DNA of 64,000 nucleotides, from assembly GCA_001600455.1 (NCBI GenBank), contig BCKC01000002.1, forward strand, positions 1,178,001 through 1,242,000, written 5' to 3'. The first letter of the stretch is position 1. Each line of letters starts with the position of its first letter. Below the pieces are notes generated by a model. It was not told the DNA's origin, ran no database searches, and saw only the letters and a program-made list of their open reading frames with translations. Of this stretch, positions 46,134-57,077 are shown one piece after another. Origin of the DNA: Endocalyx cinctus (taxonomy: Eukaryota > Ascomycota > Sordariomycetes > Amphisphaeriales > Apiosporaceae). The translations under genes and the position numbers were made by a program.

Positions 46134-47470
46134 TTAAGTATTATCACCCTGAGACTCCATAATATCATCGGTAATCATAACGTCGGCGCCCTCGTCATCC
46201 TGATCAGTCATAGTTATATCCTTACTCGTAGACTCATCCCCCTCTTTATCCGCCGTAGTAGAAGTAGCGGTACCGATAGTAATTGTTGTAGTAGTCGTAG
46301 CTGCAGTAGCGTTCGTAGTTCCATCATTATTGTTATTCGCACCACCTTCCGACGACGGTGGTTGCTGCGACGAGGTCGCGGCGGGCTCTCCTCCTTCACC
46401 CGCCTCCGCCGGATAGTTAAGATGTTTCCAATCCTCGAGCTCTTCCGTAACCGACCTAAGCCGATCGCGGATGCTGTCTATGGCGTAACTTCCCAGGACG
46501 AGCCTCAGGGGCGGGTAGGAGCAGTGAGCGAGCTGCCAGACCAGCTCGGCGCACTTGACCGCGCTCGTCGGCTGCCTGTCGCCGAGCCACTGGACCATGC
46601 GCTTGGCGTGGAGGGCGGGCGAGGTCGCCTGGGCGTAGGCCTCGCTGGCCGACTTGATGAGGAAGTGGCCCCAGGTCGGCAGCGGGTTGGTCTTGGAGTC
46701 GGGCTCGTCGCGGCGGACGAGGCCCGGCTCCACGAGGGTCGCTTTGATGTTGAACGAGTCGATCTCGTAGAGCATCGCCTCGATGAGGCCCTCGACCGCG
46801 TACTTGGTCGCGCAGTAAGGGCCCAGGCCCGGGACGCCGAGGGCGCCGCTCGTGGAGCTGAAGATGAGGTACCGACCGCCGTTCTGGCTGCGGAAGTAAG
46901 GGAGGCTCGCCTGGATGATGTGCAGCGTGCCCATGAAGTTGGTCTCGAACTGGTTCCGGATCTCGTGCTCGTCCTGGTCCTCGCACGCCCCGATCACCCC
47001 GTACCCGGAGCAGTTGGCCACCACGTCGATCCGGCCGAAGTGCTCCAGCGTCTTCTCGATGACCCGCTCGACGCTCGGCCGCGCCCGCACGTCGCACAGC
47101 ATCCCGAGGCAGTTCTCGTGCTGGCTCGTCATGAACTCCAAGCTGCTTTCAAACGTCCGGCCGACATCCGTAACCAAGTCACCTCGAGCTAAGGCGCACT
47201 TGACAAGCGAACGGCCCATATGGCCTGTCCCCCCGAAAACCTGTTGTTTAAGGGGAAAATTGAATTAGTCAAATTCGTTCGAGAAGGAAAATAAATAGTA
47301 ACAAAATAATATGGAATGGGGGTAATGCTTACAACCCATACTAGCTGCTTTCGCGGCGTGTCTGGTAAAGGTGGTTCACAACTATTTGGCAATAATAACT
47401 TTCCTCCTCTCGATGTACTGATGCTGCCGGGTGACGTGCCGGCGATCTCGGAAGCGGGTTTTGAATCCAT
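46134..47470 (-). CDS. Short-chain dehydrogenase/reductase with altered cofactor loop
   Basis: Exon 1 47470-47333 (46 codons), intron 47332-47241, exon 2 47240-46134; 414 residues. SDR-fold NAD(P)-dependent oxidoreductase, substrate unknown. Catalytic tetrad residues are visible: N122 in VVANCSGYG, S175 in FSSTSGALGVPG, Y188 and K192 in GPYCATKYAVEG. The nucleotide-binding loop reads VWVVFGGTGHMGRSLV (about 44-59) where classical SDRs have VTGxSSGFG, so the TGxxxGxG pattern is rewritten. The last ~75 residues are low-complexity (Asn and Thr runs, then acidic), unlike the compact core. The N-terminal ~40 residues are disordered. The plus strand opposite the core is also open for 361 codons, a composition effect. 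Similar in core to retinol-dehydrogenase-like fungal SDRs. Confidence 0.85.
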
Positions 47471-48020
47471 TATTGATCTATCGTCTACTTTAGGAAGTTC
47501 GTTCTTTTCACACCAACACCGTTCTGTCCGTGTCTGTAGTGCGACATGTTTGTCGACACTCTTGACTTCGGTGTAGTGTCGTGGATGTATGGAGTATATT
47601 AATATACCTAGGTAAAGATTACTTCTCATGAATTTAGTAATTGAAAGTACCCGTACTGGTAAATCCGTTTCAAGGTTTAGGTAGTTACTACTTTGGCTTG
47701 GACCCCGCAATATTACTTAATTATCTCAATGTGCCGTGTTCTCTAGCCGGTCATCCTTTCAGTCACTGTTGGGCAAAATACATATTTTTCAGCTACTAAT
47801 TATAACATGTACTACAATGATGTAACAAGATATTGTTCCCGGGTATATTGTTTTGTGGAATTTTACTTCGTTATATCATTAAGGACAGACTTCCACCACT
47901 GTATTCATAAAGGACAGACAATCTAGAACCAGACAGATTTTTCCAAATCTAACCACGTTGCTTTTCAAAGCAGAAAGATCCTATCCATCTAAATAAAGAG
48001 GCAGTCAATCCCACCTCCTC
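47471..48020. other. Intergenic region between the dehydrogenase gene and ADI1
   Basis: 550 bp of upstream DNA of the dehydrogenase and 3' flank of ADI1. One TATACCTAGGTAAAG motif at about 47604-47618. Nothing else recognised. Confidence 0.5.
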
Positions 48021-49014
48021 TTACGAGAGGAATGACTCGACATAGGCCTTGCGAAACGTGTTGGAATCTAGATCATTGTTCCGATTTAGTGCCGTCCATT
48101 TAGGGTCCTCTTTGAAGAGGCGCATGGCATGAACATACTGAAGAAGAATATCAGCTCAGCTTAGGTTCTCATTATACTATTTCTACGCAATGCGTGTGGT
48201 TTATTGTTATTGTATGAATGAAAGGAAAAAATCACTTACGTTGTCCTCGTCCGTGGTAAATCTGTGGTAGATGCCAGCAGGCAAGATGATCATATCGTCC
48301 TATCATTGACGTGAGGTCAGCTATCAAATGCACCGCGCATTAAGAGCGAAGGTTTGTCGAATAACGAGGTTTACCCCCCCTGCAACTCACGGAGAGACCG
48401 CTTCTAAAGAGAGAAAAAAAAGATCATTGGAGAGAACCCACCTTCTCAAGCATGATGCGGACCCAATCGTCATCCTTGCTCCGGACGTCAAAGTAACCTT
48501 GGCCCCCGCGAATGTACCTGATCTCCTCGTCCTCGTGCAGGTGCTCCTCAAAGAACATCTTTACCTTGCTCTCGTAGACGTCTCCCATGGTCTTCGGGGA
48601 GACGAAGATCTCGTCGCGGTTCTTGTAACCCCTCTTGGCGGCGAGGTCGTCGACGTCGGCCACCTCCCCGAACCGGAAGTAGAGCACGCCTATCTTCTCG
48701 AGGTCCGCCGTGCCTACTTCTTTGCCCGAGTCGTGGGGGAGGCGCTGGTCGCCCTGTATATATAAATATATAAATATGGGAACATTTCTTTTCGTGAACC
48801 AAACATGGTCGCATAATTTAAGACACAAAATAGATATTACTCTGAACTGCGCTCAATTCATCACATGCTCGCGCAATTTGTGACATAAAGCTATGCACAT
48901 AAAGAAGAAAATATGAATTGCGATGGTATGATGAAGGAGGGGCAGGGTAAAGCCTTTTTTTTCTTTCCGTTTCTTTCCACTTACCGGAGCGTTATCGTAC
49001 AAGTATGCTCGCAT
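48021..49014 (-). CDS. ADI1: Acireductone dioxygenase (methionine salvage)
   Basis: Cytosolic/nuclear cupin metalloenzyme that converts acireductone and O2 to the 2-keto acid precursor of methionine plus formate (Fe form). Exons 49014-48985, 48753-48442, 48299-48240, 48137-48021; 172 residues. The metal-binding set is complete: H81 and H83 in [16 protein letters not shown]87, and H126 in [15 protein letters not shown]. The start [10 protein letters not shown] is the conserved fungal N-terminus, on a 10-codon first exon. The C-terminal block [17 protein letters not shown] is also family-specific. All introns have GT-AG ends and keep frame (all phase 0). The gene is co-oriented with ALE1, VRG4, the dehydrogenase and the derlin, but spacing gives no operon-like meaning here. 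Confidence 0.95.
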
Positions 49015-49925
49015 TTTGAGCTACGAAAAGAGAAGGAAAATAAAGGCGAATCTAGATATCCAAGAAGAATAATGATATCGTATTAAAATAATGACTGTTG
49101 GCTAAACGAAGAAAAAAAGAACAATTTTCATATATTTATTTGCTAGCCGGAAAGATTCACTTATTAATGGCTAATGGTTAATGGGTGGAATAGCCCACGA
49201 ATGGATACTGAGTAAGGCCCAAGCAGATTCTCTGTAGGTGACGTCGTATTTCATATTTCATCAGGTGGGGTTCTGCTGATGCCATCTATACTTAATATAC
49301 TTGCTATGTAAGTACTAATAAATCTTCTTGTACCTAATAGTGGCCATTAGTAAACTCCAGGGCTACCAGTTTTGACATAGTCAGCGACTTGCAGAAGCTC
49401 AAGCTGGAATTTTCCTCTGAAAACAGTGTAGTTGATCCGCTGTAGTGGTATTTAGCCTCTATCTAGAATGCCTATAAATACATGGTTTTAGCATCCATTG
49501 AAGACCTTCAGTATAAAATGACGTGCATTTCGCCTGCGGTGTAGAACTGCGCTGCCTGCAAATAAACTTGAAGATATAGGAGTAGAGTATATAAAGTAGT
49601 AAGGCTGATGATGCCAACGACTACAAGGAAGGAAAAATAACAAAGCTCTTCTCCTATGCTTCCAACGCCTGTAATTTGTGTCTCTGATAGTGCGGGTCGG
49701 CTAACTCGTCGTATCTCCGTTCGTTTCAACCTATGTTGTCATGATAACGCCATTTCTTTAATGCCACATGTACTTAATACCAACCCATAGCCCTATTAAG
49801 GGTTAGGAAAAAAAGAAAAACATAAATAAATCCCCAATCCAACGCCATTAATGAGGGTGAGAAGGAATGATGTTGTTTTAATAAGTCAGTCATAATAGCC
49901 ATAAAACATGAAAAACTTGAGTAGT
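49015..49925. other. Intergenic region between ADI1 and the derlin gene
   Basis: ADI1 upstream DNA and derlin 3' flank. AT-rich, small open frames only. No repeat array or RNA gene recognised. Confidence 0.5.
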
Positions 49926-50762
49926 TCATCGTATATCCGCCGGAGCGAGGTCCGGCCCACCAGCGACGGCAAAATCGTTGTTCACGTCGTCGGCTGTATT
50001 TTCTCTCTGTTGTCTACCTTCGAAGAGACGACGCCACCACGAGGGCGGATCTAGCGGCCGGGAGCCGTTATGCATCGGCGGGTAAACGTCCGCGAAGAAA
50101 TACCAGATATGGCCAATAACAACACCCATGATCTCGTCCTTGGGCACAGTTCCATGCATCACAAGGCTGAAGCCCATAAGGACCCAAGGTAGGTAAGGCG
50201 CCGTGAAGACCAGCAGACCCAGGAAACTAAGTCTAGTGTCTGGGTTTCTGCGAGACCATATGTAGACCAAAGTAGATGACAGAGGATGGCCGAGGAAGGG
50301 CATGGACACGAGAGGCGAGAGAACAAGGAGGAAGGCCATAGCGTAGACTAAGAGCCAGGAAAAATGCGCCGGCGACCGACCCGACGATTCTTCGAGGAGA
50401 CGAGCGTAGCGCTGAAGGAAGTAGACGTGGAATAGGAGGTCGATCGAGAAAGGGCCGAAGTATAAGAACGTCGTTAACAATCGCCAGTACTATATTCGCA
50501 GAACAGCTCATGTTAGCCTACCACTACTACTAGGATATCCATCCATCGTACGATATTTGCTGCGAGAATGGCAAACTCTTACCTCTCCTTTCTGAAATAC
50601 TGTTCTGACGCTATAAAATAATTGAAACGGCGTAACCATTTGGCATTGTACGAGAGCGCTGGTTACGACGGTCGCAGTTGTCCACCATCGCGTGCATATG
50701 GGCATCTCCCAGAACCAAGCCTCTAGCGGGTTACGGCCGCCATCGCCCATCATTTGATCCAT
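49926..50762 (-). CDS. Derlin (Der1/Dfm1 family ERAD rhomboid pseudoprotease)
   Basis: ER-membrane protein that helps extract misfolded proteins for cytosolic degradation. Exon 1 50762-50583, intron 50582-50490, exon 2 50489-49926; 247 residues. The conserved derlin Trp-Arg pair is at the start of exon 2 (YWRLLTTFLYFGPFSIDLLF), followed by HVYFLQRYARLLEE. The C-terminal family block MGVVIGHIWYFFADVYPP is clear. Four to six hydrophobic helices are visible. N-terminus EAWFWEMPICTRWWTTATVV matches the first amphipathic and membrane segment. The tail lacks an evident SHP-box (Cdc48-binding) motif, which leans toward the Der1 rather than the Dfm1 branch, but that is weak evidence, so no symbol is given. 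Confidence 0.92.
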
Positions 50763-52697
50763 CTTCGGAATCGGGATTAGGGTTGTGATTATGAAGTAAT
50801 AGGTCTTGGTTCGACAATGTGACAAGATCAACTTTCTCCCAAATCAAAAGAAGAAGAACAAATCGGTTAGGTCATAAATATATCTAACCTAGAAATAACA
50901 TAGGATCTATGAGGATGAGGGGTGTGAAATTGTAGGTGAACAATAGAAAATGATAATGAGTCGAATATGCCTGAAACTTCCCTACAATGAGTATGATTAG
51001 TACAGCTGGACACTAAATCTGGCCTTATCGGGGTATTGATTACCTGTATTATATACAGGGCTAGGTACATGGATACTATGGTAGTAGTCACTTTTACCAA
51101 CTCGAAATTGGGACTAACACCTAAGCCATCCGCTTTTAACCTGAACCTAGCCTGAGTTGGCCCTATGAAATAGGCCACGGTAAATAAGCCGTACACTTCT
51201 CATATCATCTCAATATCGAACCGAAGACCATCTCAATTACCATTCCGCATACCGAATATTACCTTGAACACCGTACCAATACTACTAAGCAAACGTTGCT
51301 ATATATAAGAGCAGATATAATGGATCATAAAAAGTTACTCTGAAAATAATTAATCAAATGTTACAAAAGACGGGCTACAGATTTTACGCGAAGCTCTTCA
51401 ATCTGATTCTATACTTAAACCCATCGACTTGGAAAACACTAACCTACGAATATCAAGTGCGGGTTTACTGATAGTCAAGATTGCCAAGCTGGCCCTACAG
51501 CATTAGATGCAAGAGACTTTCAACAAGAACACCGTCTACTTATAGATCTAGACTCCCAACGAAAAGACTGTCTACCTAAAGATCTTATTACAATACACAA
51601 CTTCATTACAGGATCTCCCTCTTATATCAGTAAGGCTTCAAAGAAAATTTCTTTTTTAACCCTAAGCTTTGTGCAGAACAAGCGGCAAGGAACGCAGCAT
51701 CGAAATAAACCTAAATCTCCGAGACCTCTTCTCGAGGTGGTAAGAGGTAATAATTATTGTACAAGGACAAGGATGTGACATTCATAGGAAATCCGGTCTT
51801 CCATCTGCAAAGTAGAACGAGAACTGTTGTCTCAAAACCCTTTTTCAAAAATCCACGAATATATGAATTAGCTATGGAGGCAACGGCTTGATCTAAAGAA
51901 ACAGAACCGAAAACAGTCTACTTTATATATATATATATATAAAACATCGTTTCCCCGGACAACTCGTGGCACCTTTTCCTCCGTACGGGCCACCGGTCCG
52001 ATCCATACCACCCGCTCCTGACACATTACCGGGACGTGATTATCTAATATTTTATCATTTTACTTTTTATATAATTATGCAATATTCAATATTCAATATC
52101 ATGAATAACTCGATAATTAAAACAATCTTATAACTGTCGAGCTGTTAGAAAATAATTGTGGAGATACTCGTCGCAAAGACAAGGGGTTTAATTGAAATGG
52201 CTGGGATCGCGTAACTGAACGTGACGGTTGAATGGTGGTCGCGTTTTTCTGGTGCAATTTCAATTTGCGATTCTTGATCTATTTTACCAGCCCCTTGTAT
52301 TTTCAACCTTTACATTTCTTGTTCATAATTGCGATTCCCAAGTCCGGGATTCATCCTGTCTTTTATTTTTATTTTTTTTTTGTTACTCATTTTCTCTTTT
52401 AAGGAATGCGACGAAAGCTTAAACTGATTTCGTAAAATAATAATTAAGAATAAAACAATTACTATCATTATAACAATAATCAAATTTTTTCAAAAATTTG
52501 CTCTTTTTTTTTCTTCACCCATTTACCTCTTGGCTCCTGAACAAACTTTCCAATTCGATGACAAACTTTCAACGGTAGCGTTGCGACATTCCCTTCAACC
52601 CAAATTTAGTTTATTCCCAATATTATCAGCTTCCGTTTCGAATTTCCTTCGGCTGTAATTATTACGTGCTATCGACTAGCAGCTTTCTTATTAAACC
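50763..52697. other. 1.9 kb intergenic region between divergent derlin and CENP-A genes
   Basis: Upstream DNA of two divergent genes. Contains a TATA repeat at about 51920-51942, an imperfect direct repeat around 51530-51590 (two copies of GTCTACyTA-AGATCT-type sequence) and T-rich tracts nearer CENP-A. A 109-codon minus-strand frame at 50867-51196 has no recognisable domain and is not called. Confidence 0.5.
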
Positions 52698-53299
52698 ATG
52701 ACTGGCCGCGGTCGCGGTCGCGGTAGAGGAGGAGGAAGGGGAGGTAGAGGAGGTTCTGCAGGTCCTCCTCAAGTGCGGCGTAAGCATATTTGCCTCTAAA
52801 TATTGGTCAGAAAGACGGGGAAAAAAAGCTAACTTCTAACGTCGCAGCCGGTGATCCTATACCATACCCTAGACGAAGAAGATATCGACCCGGTACAAAG
52901 GCGCTAAAAGAGATCCGGAGACTGCAAAATAACACTGATTTGTTAATACGAAAATTACCTTTTGCGCGACTGGTTAGTCCTCCGCTCCCTCTCTCTCTCT
53001 CTCTCCTTTTTTTACCTCTTAAATCCTCTTATTTGCAATTTCCGGCAAAGTCGTAGCGCATTAGCTAACCAGCTCTTCAACAGGTTCGAGAAATAGCCAT
53101 GGACATTCGGCCGCCCGACTCACCTATGCGCTGGCAGTCGCAAGCGATTATGGCCCTCCAAGAAGCCTCGGAAGCCTTCATCGTCCACCTCTTAGAAGAC
53201 GCAAACCTATGTGCCATACACGCGAAGCGCGTCACCATAATGCAGAAGGACATCCAGCTCGCGAGGCGTATACGCGGCGTGTGGGGAGGTATCGGCTAA
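52698..53299 (+). CDS. CENPA: Centromeric histone H3 variant CENP-A (Cse4/CenH3)
   Basis: Replaces H3 in centromeric nucleosomes and specifies the kinetochore site. Exons 52698-52779, 52848-52972, 53084-53299; 140 residues. The histone fold [82 protein letters not shown] is unmistakably H3-type. CENP-A-specific differences from H3 are the longer loop 1 with [11 protein letters not shown], and ALQEAS replacing the H3 ALQEAC context. The N-tail is short (about 40 residues), RG/GGR-rich and lysine-free for the first 44 residues ([20 protein letters not shown]). The C-terminus extends slightly beyond RRIRG with VWGGIG. Intron positions inside the fold are typical of ascomycete CenH3. Confidence 0.95.
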
Positions 53300-54116
53300 C
53301 GACATTACTATAAACCGTCCGAATATCTTGTATAAATCTATCCATTTTAATTGTCATCCAAAANAAAAAAAAAAAAAAAAAAAAAAAAAAGATACCCTGG
53401 CATACGGGCCAACTATCAAGATCCGCGTCACGGAATTCCTGTCGTGGGAAGCTCGAACTCGAAACACCGATCTACATGCTCGTTGAGGTGCATAGAGGCA
53501 GAGGCGGGAAAAGGAGGACATCAAAAAATTGCTTAGCGGGCGTTGGGGAATAACTTGTGACTTTTTGTTTTCATCCAAGAGCTATCAGGACAGCTCCAGA
53601 TGTTAGGTTTGCATTAAGAGATACCTTGTCTTTTTTTTTTCTTCTCTTTCTCCCAGTTGTGGGTCATGTATAAAAAACAAAACAAAGTACATATGACAGC
53701 TTTGAGGCGAATCCTGTCCATGGACAATTCGTCGAGCTTCTAGCAATCAATGCTAGAAAATAGAATCCTAATACAGTAAAATACTACAATGCTTCGCACT
53801 AGATTCCAGATGATGCGCCGCGGTCTTTTTTTTTTTCTGGCACGGAAACACACGGACGCAGTAGATGCATAAATGGATCTTTTCGCATAGAATACATACA
53901 TACGGAGAGGGTTCTAGGGGCTAAATCAAGACCTTTCTAGGTGAGCTGGGGCCTGCACATTAGAGCTAGGACAGCTATAATACAGTGACGTCAATAGATA
54001 TGTTTTTTTTACTAGCAACCTCACCCGAACCACACAAATCCATTCCTAGCTACCCAAAAAAAGACTTTTATATCTGCATTATTCACCGACTTCAACACCA
54101 CTCAAAAGCAATTAAG
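53300..54116. other. Intergenic region between CENP-A and FUN14 genes
   Basis: CENP-A 3' flank with a poly-A run containing one unresolved N (53361-53390), poly-T runs at 53631 and 53827, and an 8-bp perfect inverted repeat TTCTAGCA...TGCTAGAA at 53738-53758 next to a TGTCCATGGACA palindrome (53715-53726). No gene recognised. Confidence 0.5.
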
Positions 54117-54740
54117 ATGTCAGCAAGATTACTCACACGAAGCCTGATGCGACCTCAGCATCTGGGGGTCGGAATTGGCCTGGGATTCAGCACCGGTATG
54201 GCCCTTAAGCATTCGTACTCGAAGCCGCTACGGATGGATGCCAGGTCGACTCCCCGGCCTTCGATGAAGAGGGATACCCCGGTATACGAGGAGAAACTCG
54301 ACCCGGAAATTATGAAACAGTTATCCGGAGGAAGCATTGCAGGTTGGTGCAACTTTTCGTCGTCCAGGTCATAACTACACATATATATGTATATTTCAAG
54401 ACAAAGTTAGGTTAGAAAACTCATGCCTCGGCGCATTTTCTCTTACTAGGTTTTGTCTCCGGTCTCCTCGTTAGCATCTTCTCACGAACTCTCGTCCTCG
54501 TTCTAGGCCTATCGGTCGTGTTAATACAAGTAAGTTCATACTGTCGTCAATGTGCCCTTGTATAGCCTCTAATTTATTTTATTCCAGGTGGCATCAAGAT
54601 ATGGAATTGATCTGATTCAACAACTTAAACTACGTCAGAGATTGGGAAATTCACGTATACTAGCAGCCATAGAGAAGAATCCGGCATTTAAGTTATCATT
54701 CGGATTCTTTTTTGCCGTATCGGCATTTATGCAACTATAG
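54117..54740 (+). CDS. FUN14: FUN14-domain mitochondrial outer-membrane protein
   Basis: FUN14/FUNDC family; animal FUNDC1 is a mitophagy receptor and yeast Fun14 is a mitochondrial outer-membrane protein. Exons 54117-54342, 54450-54529, 54588-54740; 152 residues. The N-terminus is basic and hydrophobic (MSARLLTRSLMRPQHLGVGI) followed by a Gly-rich helix. GGSIAGFVSGLLVSIFSRTL is the FUN14 glycine-rich membrane motif, then VLVLGLSVVLIQVASRYGID. The C-terminal helix FKLSFGFFFAVSAFMQL ends the protein. Start chosen at MSARLL; an in-frame ATG 44 codons upstream (53985) only adds leader-like sequence. Convergent with the aminopeptidase P gene, with 93 bp between stop codons. Confidence 0.9.
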
Positions 54741-54833
54741 AATTTGTATTTTTTGAACCGATACTCAACTCTTCCGATAGACAATACGTGAACTAAGAAC
54801 GGAAGCTCCAAAAAACCATGCGTTTTAAGTAAT

Positions 54834-57077
54834 TCAGAATGGTTGAGTCTCCCTCTCCAACCAGGCCATCGTCAACTTGTCATTCTCGAAGAATCCTTTC
54901 GTTTTCTCCAAAATATCGGCATTGTACTCGTTCAGCCATTGTTTCTCGGCACTTGTTAGAAGATTGGTGTCGATGAGCTTGCGGCAGTAGGGTACCATGG
55001 TAACGTGCTCAAATCCAAGATACGGCTTATCTCCAAATCTATGCTTGGTCTGAACTTCCCTGACCATCACGACATTTTCGATTCGTATACCATAAGATCC
55101 ATCTTCGTAGAAGCCGGGCTCATTGGAGATGACGTTACCGGCAGATAATGCAACTTCGGAGAATTGCACCCTCGTTCCAATTCCTATCGGGCCTTCGTGC
55201 ACATTCAAGTAAGATCCAACGCCATGCCCTGTCCCGTGTCGGTAGTCTAGTCCTTCTTTCTGTTCCGCATTGTCAGCCATCAAGACCTTCGAAAAAGTGC
55301 CCATCTGTGGAACTTACCCATAAGAATTGTCGGGCCAGACTGTCAAGGGCGAATCCGGTTGTTCCCTTAGGAAAGACTACAACATCTAGGGCTATGTTTC
55401 CCTTTAATACTAAGGTATAGGATTGTTTCTCTGCCTCGGTAGGCTCGCCAAAGTGTAAGGTTCGAGTAGTGTCTGTGGTTCCGTCCAAGTACTGGGCACC
55501 CGAATCACACAAATAAACAGCGTTGGGCTCAACAACTGAGCAGCTGCCCTTCTCTGGCTTGTAGTGAATAACGGCGGCGCTGAACACAATAGCATTAGTC
55601 AGACAATATTACATAATATGACAAGCTGAAAACAAGACATACTTAGGGCCGGTTGAAGAGATTGTGGGAAACGAAAGACCGACAAAATCCTTCTGTTTTG
55701 CGCGGCAGGCCTCGAGCTTGTCTGCAGCTTCGACTTCGTCGACTTTGGCCTTCTTCGTAATCAATTGGTCTTCAAGCCAGGCAAAGAATTCGATCTGTGC
55801 AGCTCCGTCCCTGATATGGCATGCTCGCATGCCTTCCAATTCAGTCTCGTTCTTGACTGCTTTAGCATCACCGATAGGACTTCTCATCTCTTCGACAAAG
55901 TCATCACCGCCCAAAGCACGCTTCAGAGCCCACGATGCTTTGTTGGAGATCAGGAACTTCTTGTTTTCTGCCGAGTTAGCTTGGCTTTCTTTGGCTGACT
56001 GACCAAGTGCGGTAGCATCCATGAAAATCTCGTTGTAAGGCTTCAGGGAGACACCATTGTCCGCTAGAAAAGTTTGACATTCGGCACTGAGCTTAGATGA
56101 GTCAACGTATAGTGTGGCCTCATCTGGAGTGATTATGGCGTATGAGAAGAAGACGGGATTGTAAGGAATATCGTCACCTCGAAGATTAAAAAGCCAGGCA
56201 ACCTCATCAAGCATGGAAACAACAAAACCTCGCGACTTCTTTTTCTCTAGCTCCTTACGAAGATCATCCAGCTTAGCCTTCACTTCCTTACCAGTGAATT
56301 TCTGCTCAAGGACGATCACAGGCTCCTTCGGTCGCTCAGGTCTCTCGGAGGCCCAAACGAGATCAACCAAGTTATCTGGGACTGGTTCCAATGCTTTACC
56401 GCCAGACTTCTTGATCTTATCGGACAGCTTCTTAGCAGTGCTACTGGTTAATAATGTCGGGTCCACAGCCACAACTTTTCCAGATCCGGCTTGCTCACAA
56501 GCCCATTCTTGCCAGGTGGGTACATCTTGCAGTCCCTGCTTTAGTAGTGTCCAATTCTCATCGATCTGTCGAGCAGCTTGGTTGAAGTATCGGCCATCAG
56601 TAGCCAAGGCTGCCTTGTCTAGAGTGACCACGGCACAACCAGCAGAGCCGGTAAATCCAGAGATAAAAGCCCGGCGAGCATCGCATGGGGCGATGTATTC
56701 AGAAGAGTGGCTATCTTCAGACGGGACGACTTCATATTACAAGACAATCAGCTACAAAATAAAATGAACAGGGAGAATAGAGCCGTTTGTATAAACGTAT
56801 AATAGACTAGCTTACTATAGATATCAACTTTATTATCAGTCATATGTTTGCGCAACTGAGATAGTCGCAGACCAGTATCGACTTTCTCCATCTCGAGAGC
56901 GACGGTAGTCCGATATCGTATTCCTAGAAAAGCTTTTAAGGGGGGTGCAAACCGATGTTTGACGGGCGGGGACCAGATATTTGTAAATATAATATTTGAA
57001 GTCTTTGCAGACACAGATAGTGCAGTAAAAGGAGAAATAAGTCGCATTGACAGGTGAATTTGTACTTGTGATGTCAC
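54834..57077 (-). CDS. AMPP: Xaa-Pro aminopeptidase P (M24B), possible cytosolic and mitochondrial forms
   Basis: Dinuclear-metal peptidase that removes an N-terminal residue preceding proline. Exons 57077-56816, 56729-55643, 55579-55318, 55259-54834. From the internal Met at 56891 ([17 protein letters not shown]) the protein is 616 residues, the usual AMPP size; the frame stays open 62 codons upstream with a basic, Ser/Thr-rich leader ([15 protein letters not shown], then RYRTTVAL), so a mitochondrial isoform is plausible. Signature [20 protein letters not shown] spans exons 1/2. Metal ligands: D in [11 protein letters not shown] in [13 protein letters not shown] in [20 protein letters not shown] in [10 protein letters not shown] and E in GIRIENVV. 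Intron 3 (55317-55260) uses the second AG, at GAACAG; the first would insert 15 residues absent from the family. Confidence 0.93.

Noticed and set aside
46107..47192. 361-codon open frame on the plus strand opposite the short-chain dehydrogenase
   Set aside because: It is a mirror of a GC-rich coding exon, has no domain, and the minus frame has the SDR catalytic motifs.
50867..51196. 109-codon minus-strand frame upstream of the derlin gene
   Set aside because: No domain or start context; composition like the flanking DNA.
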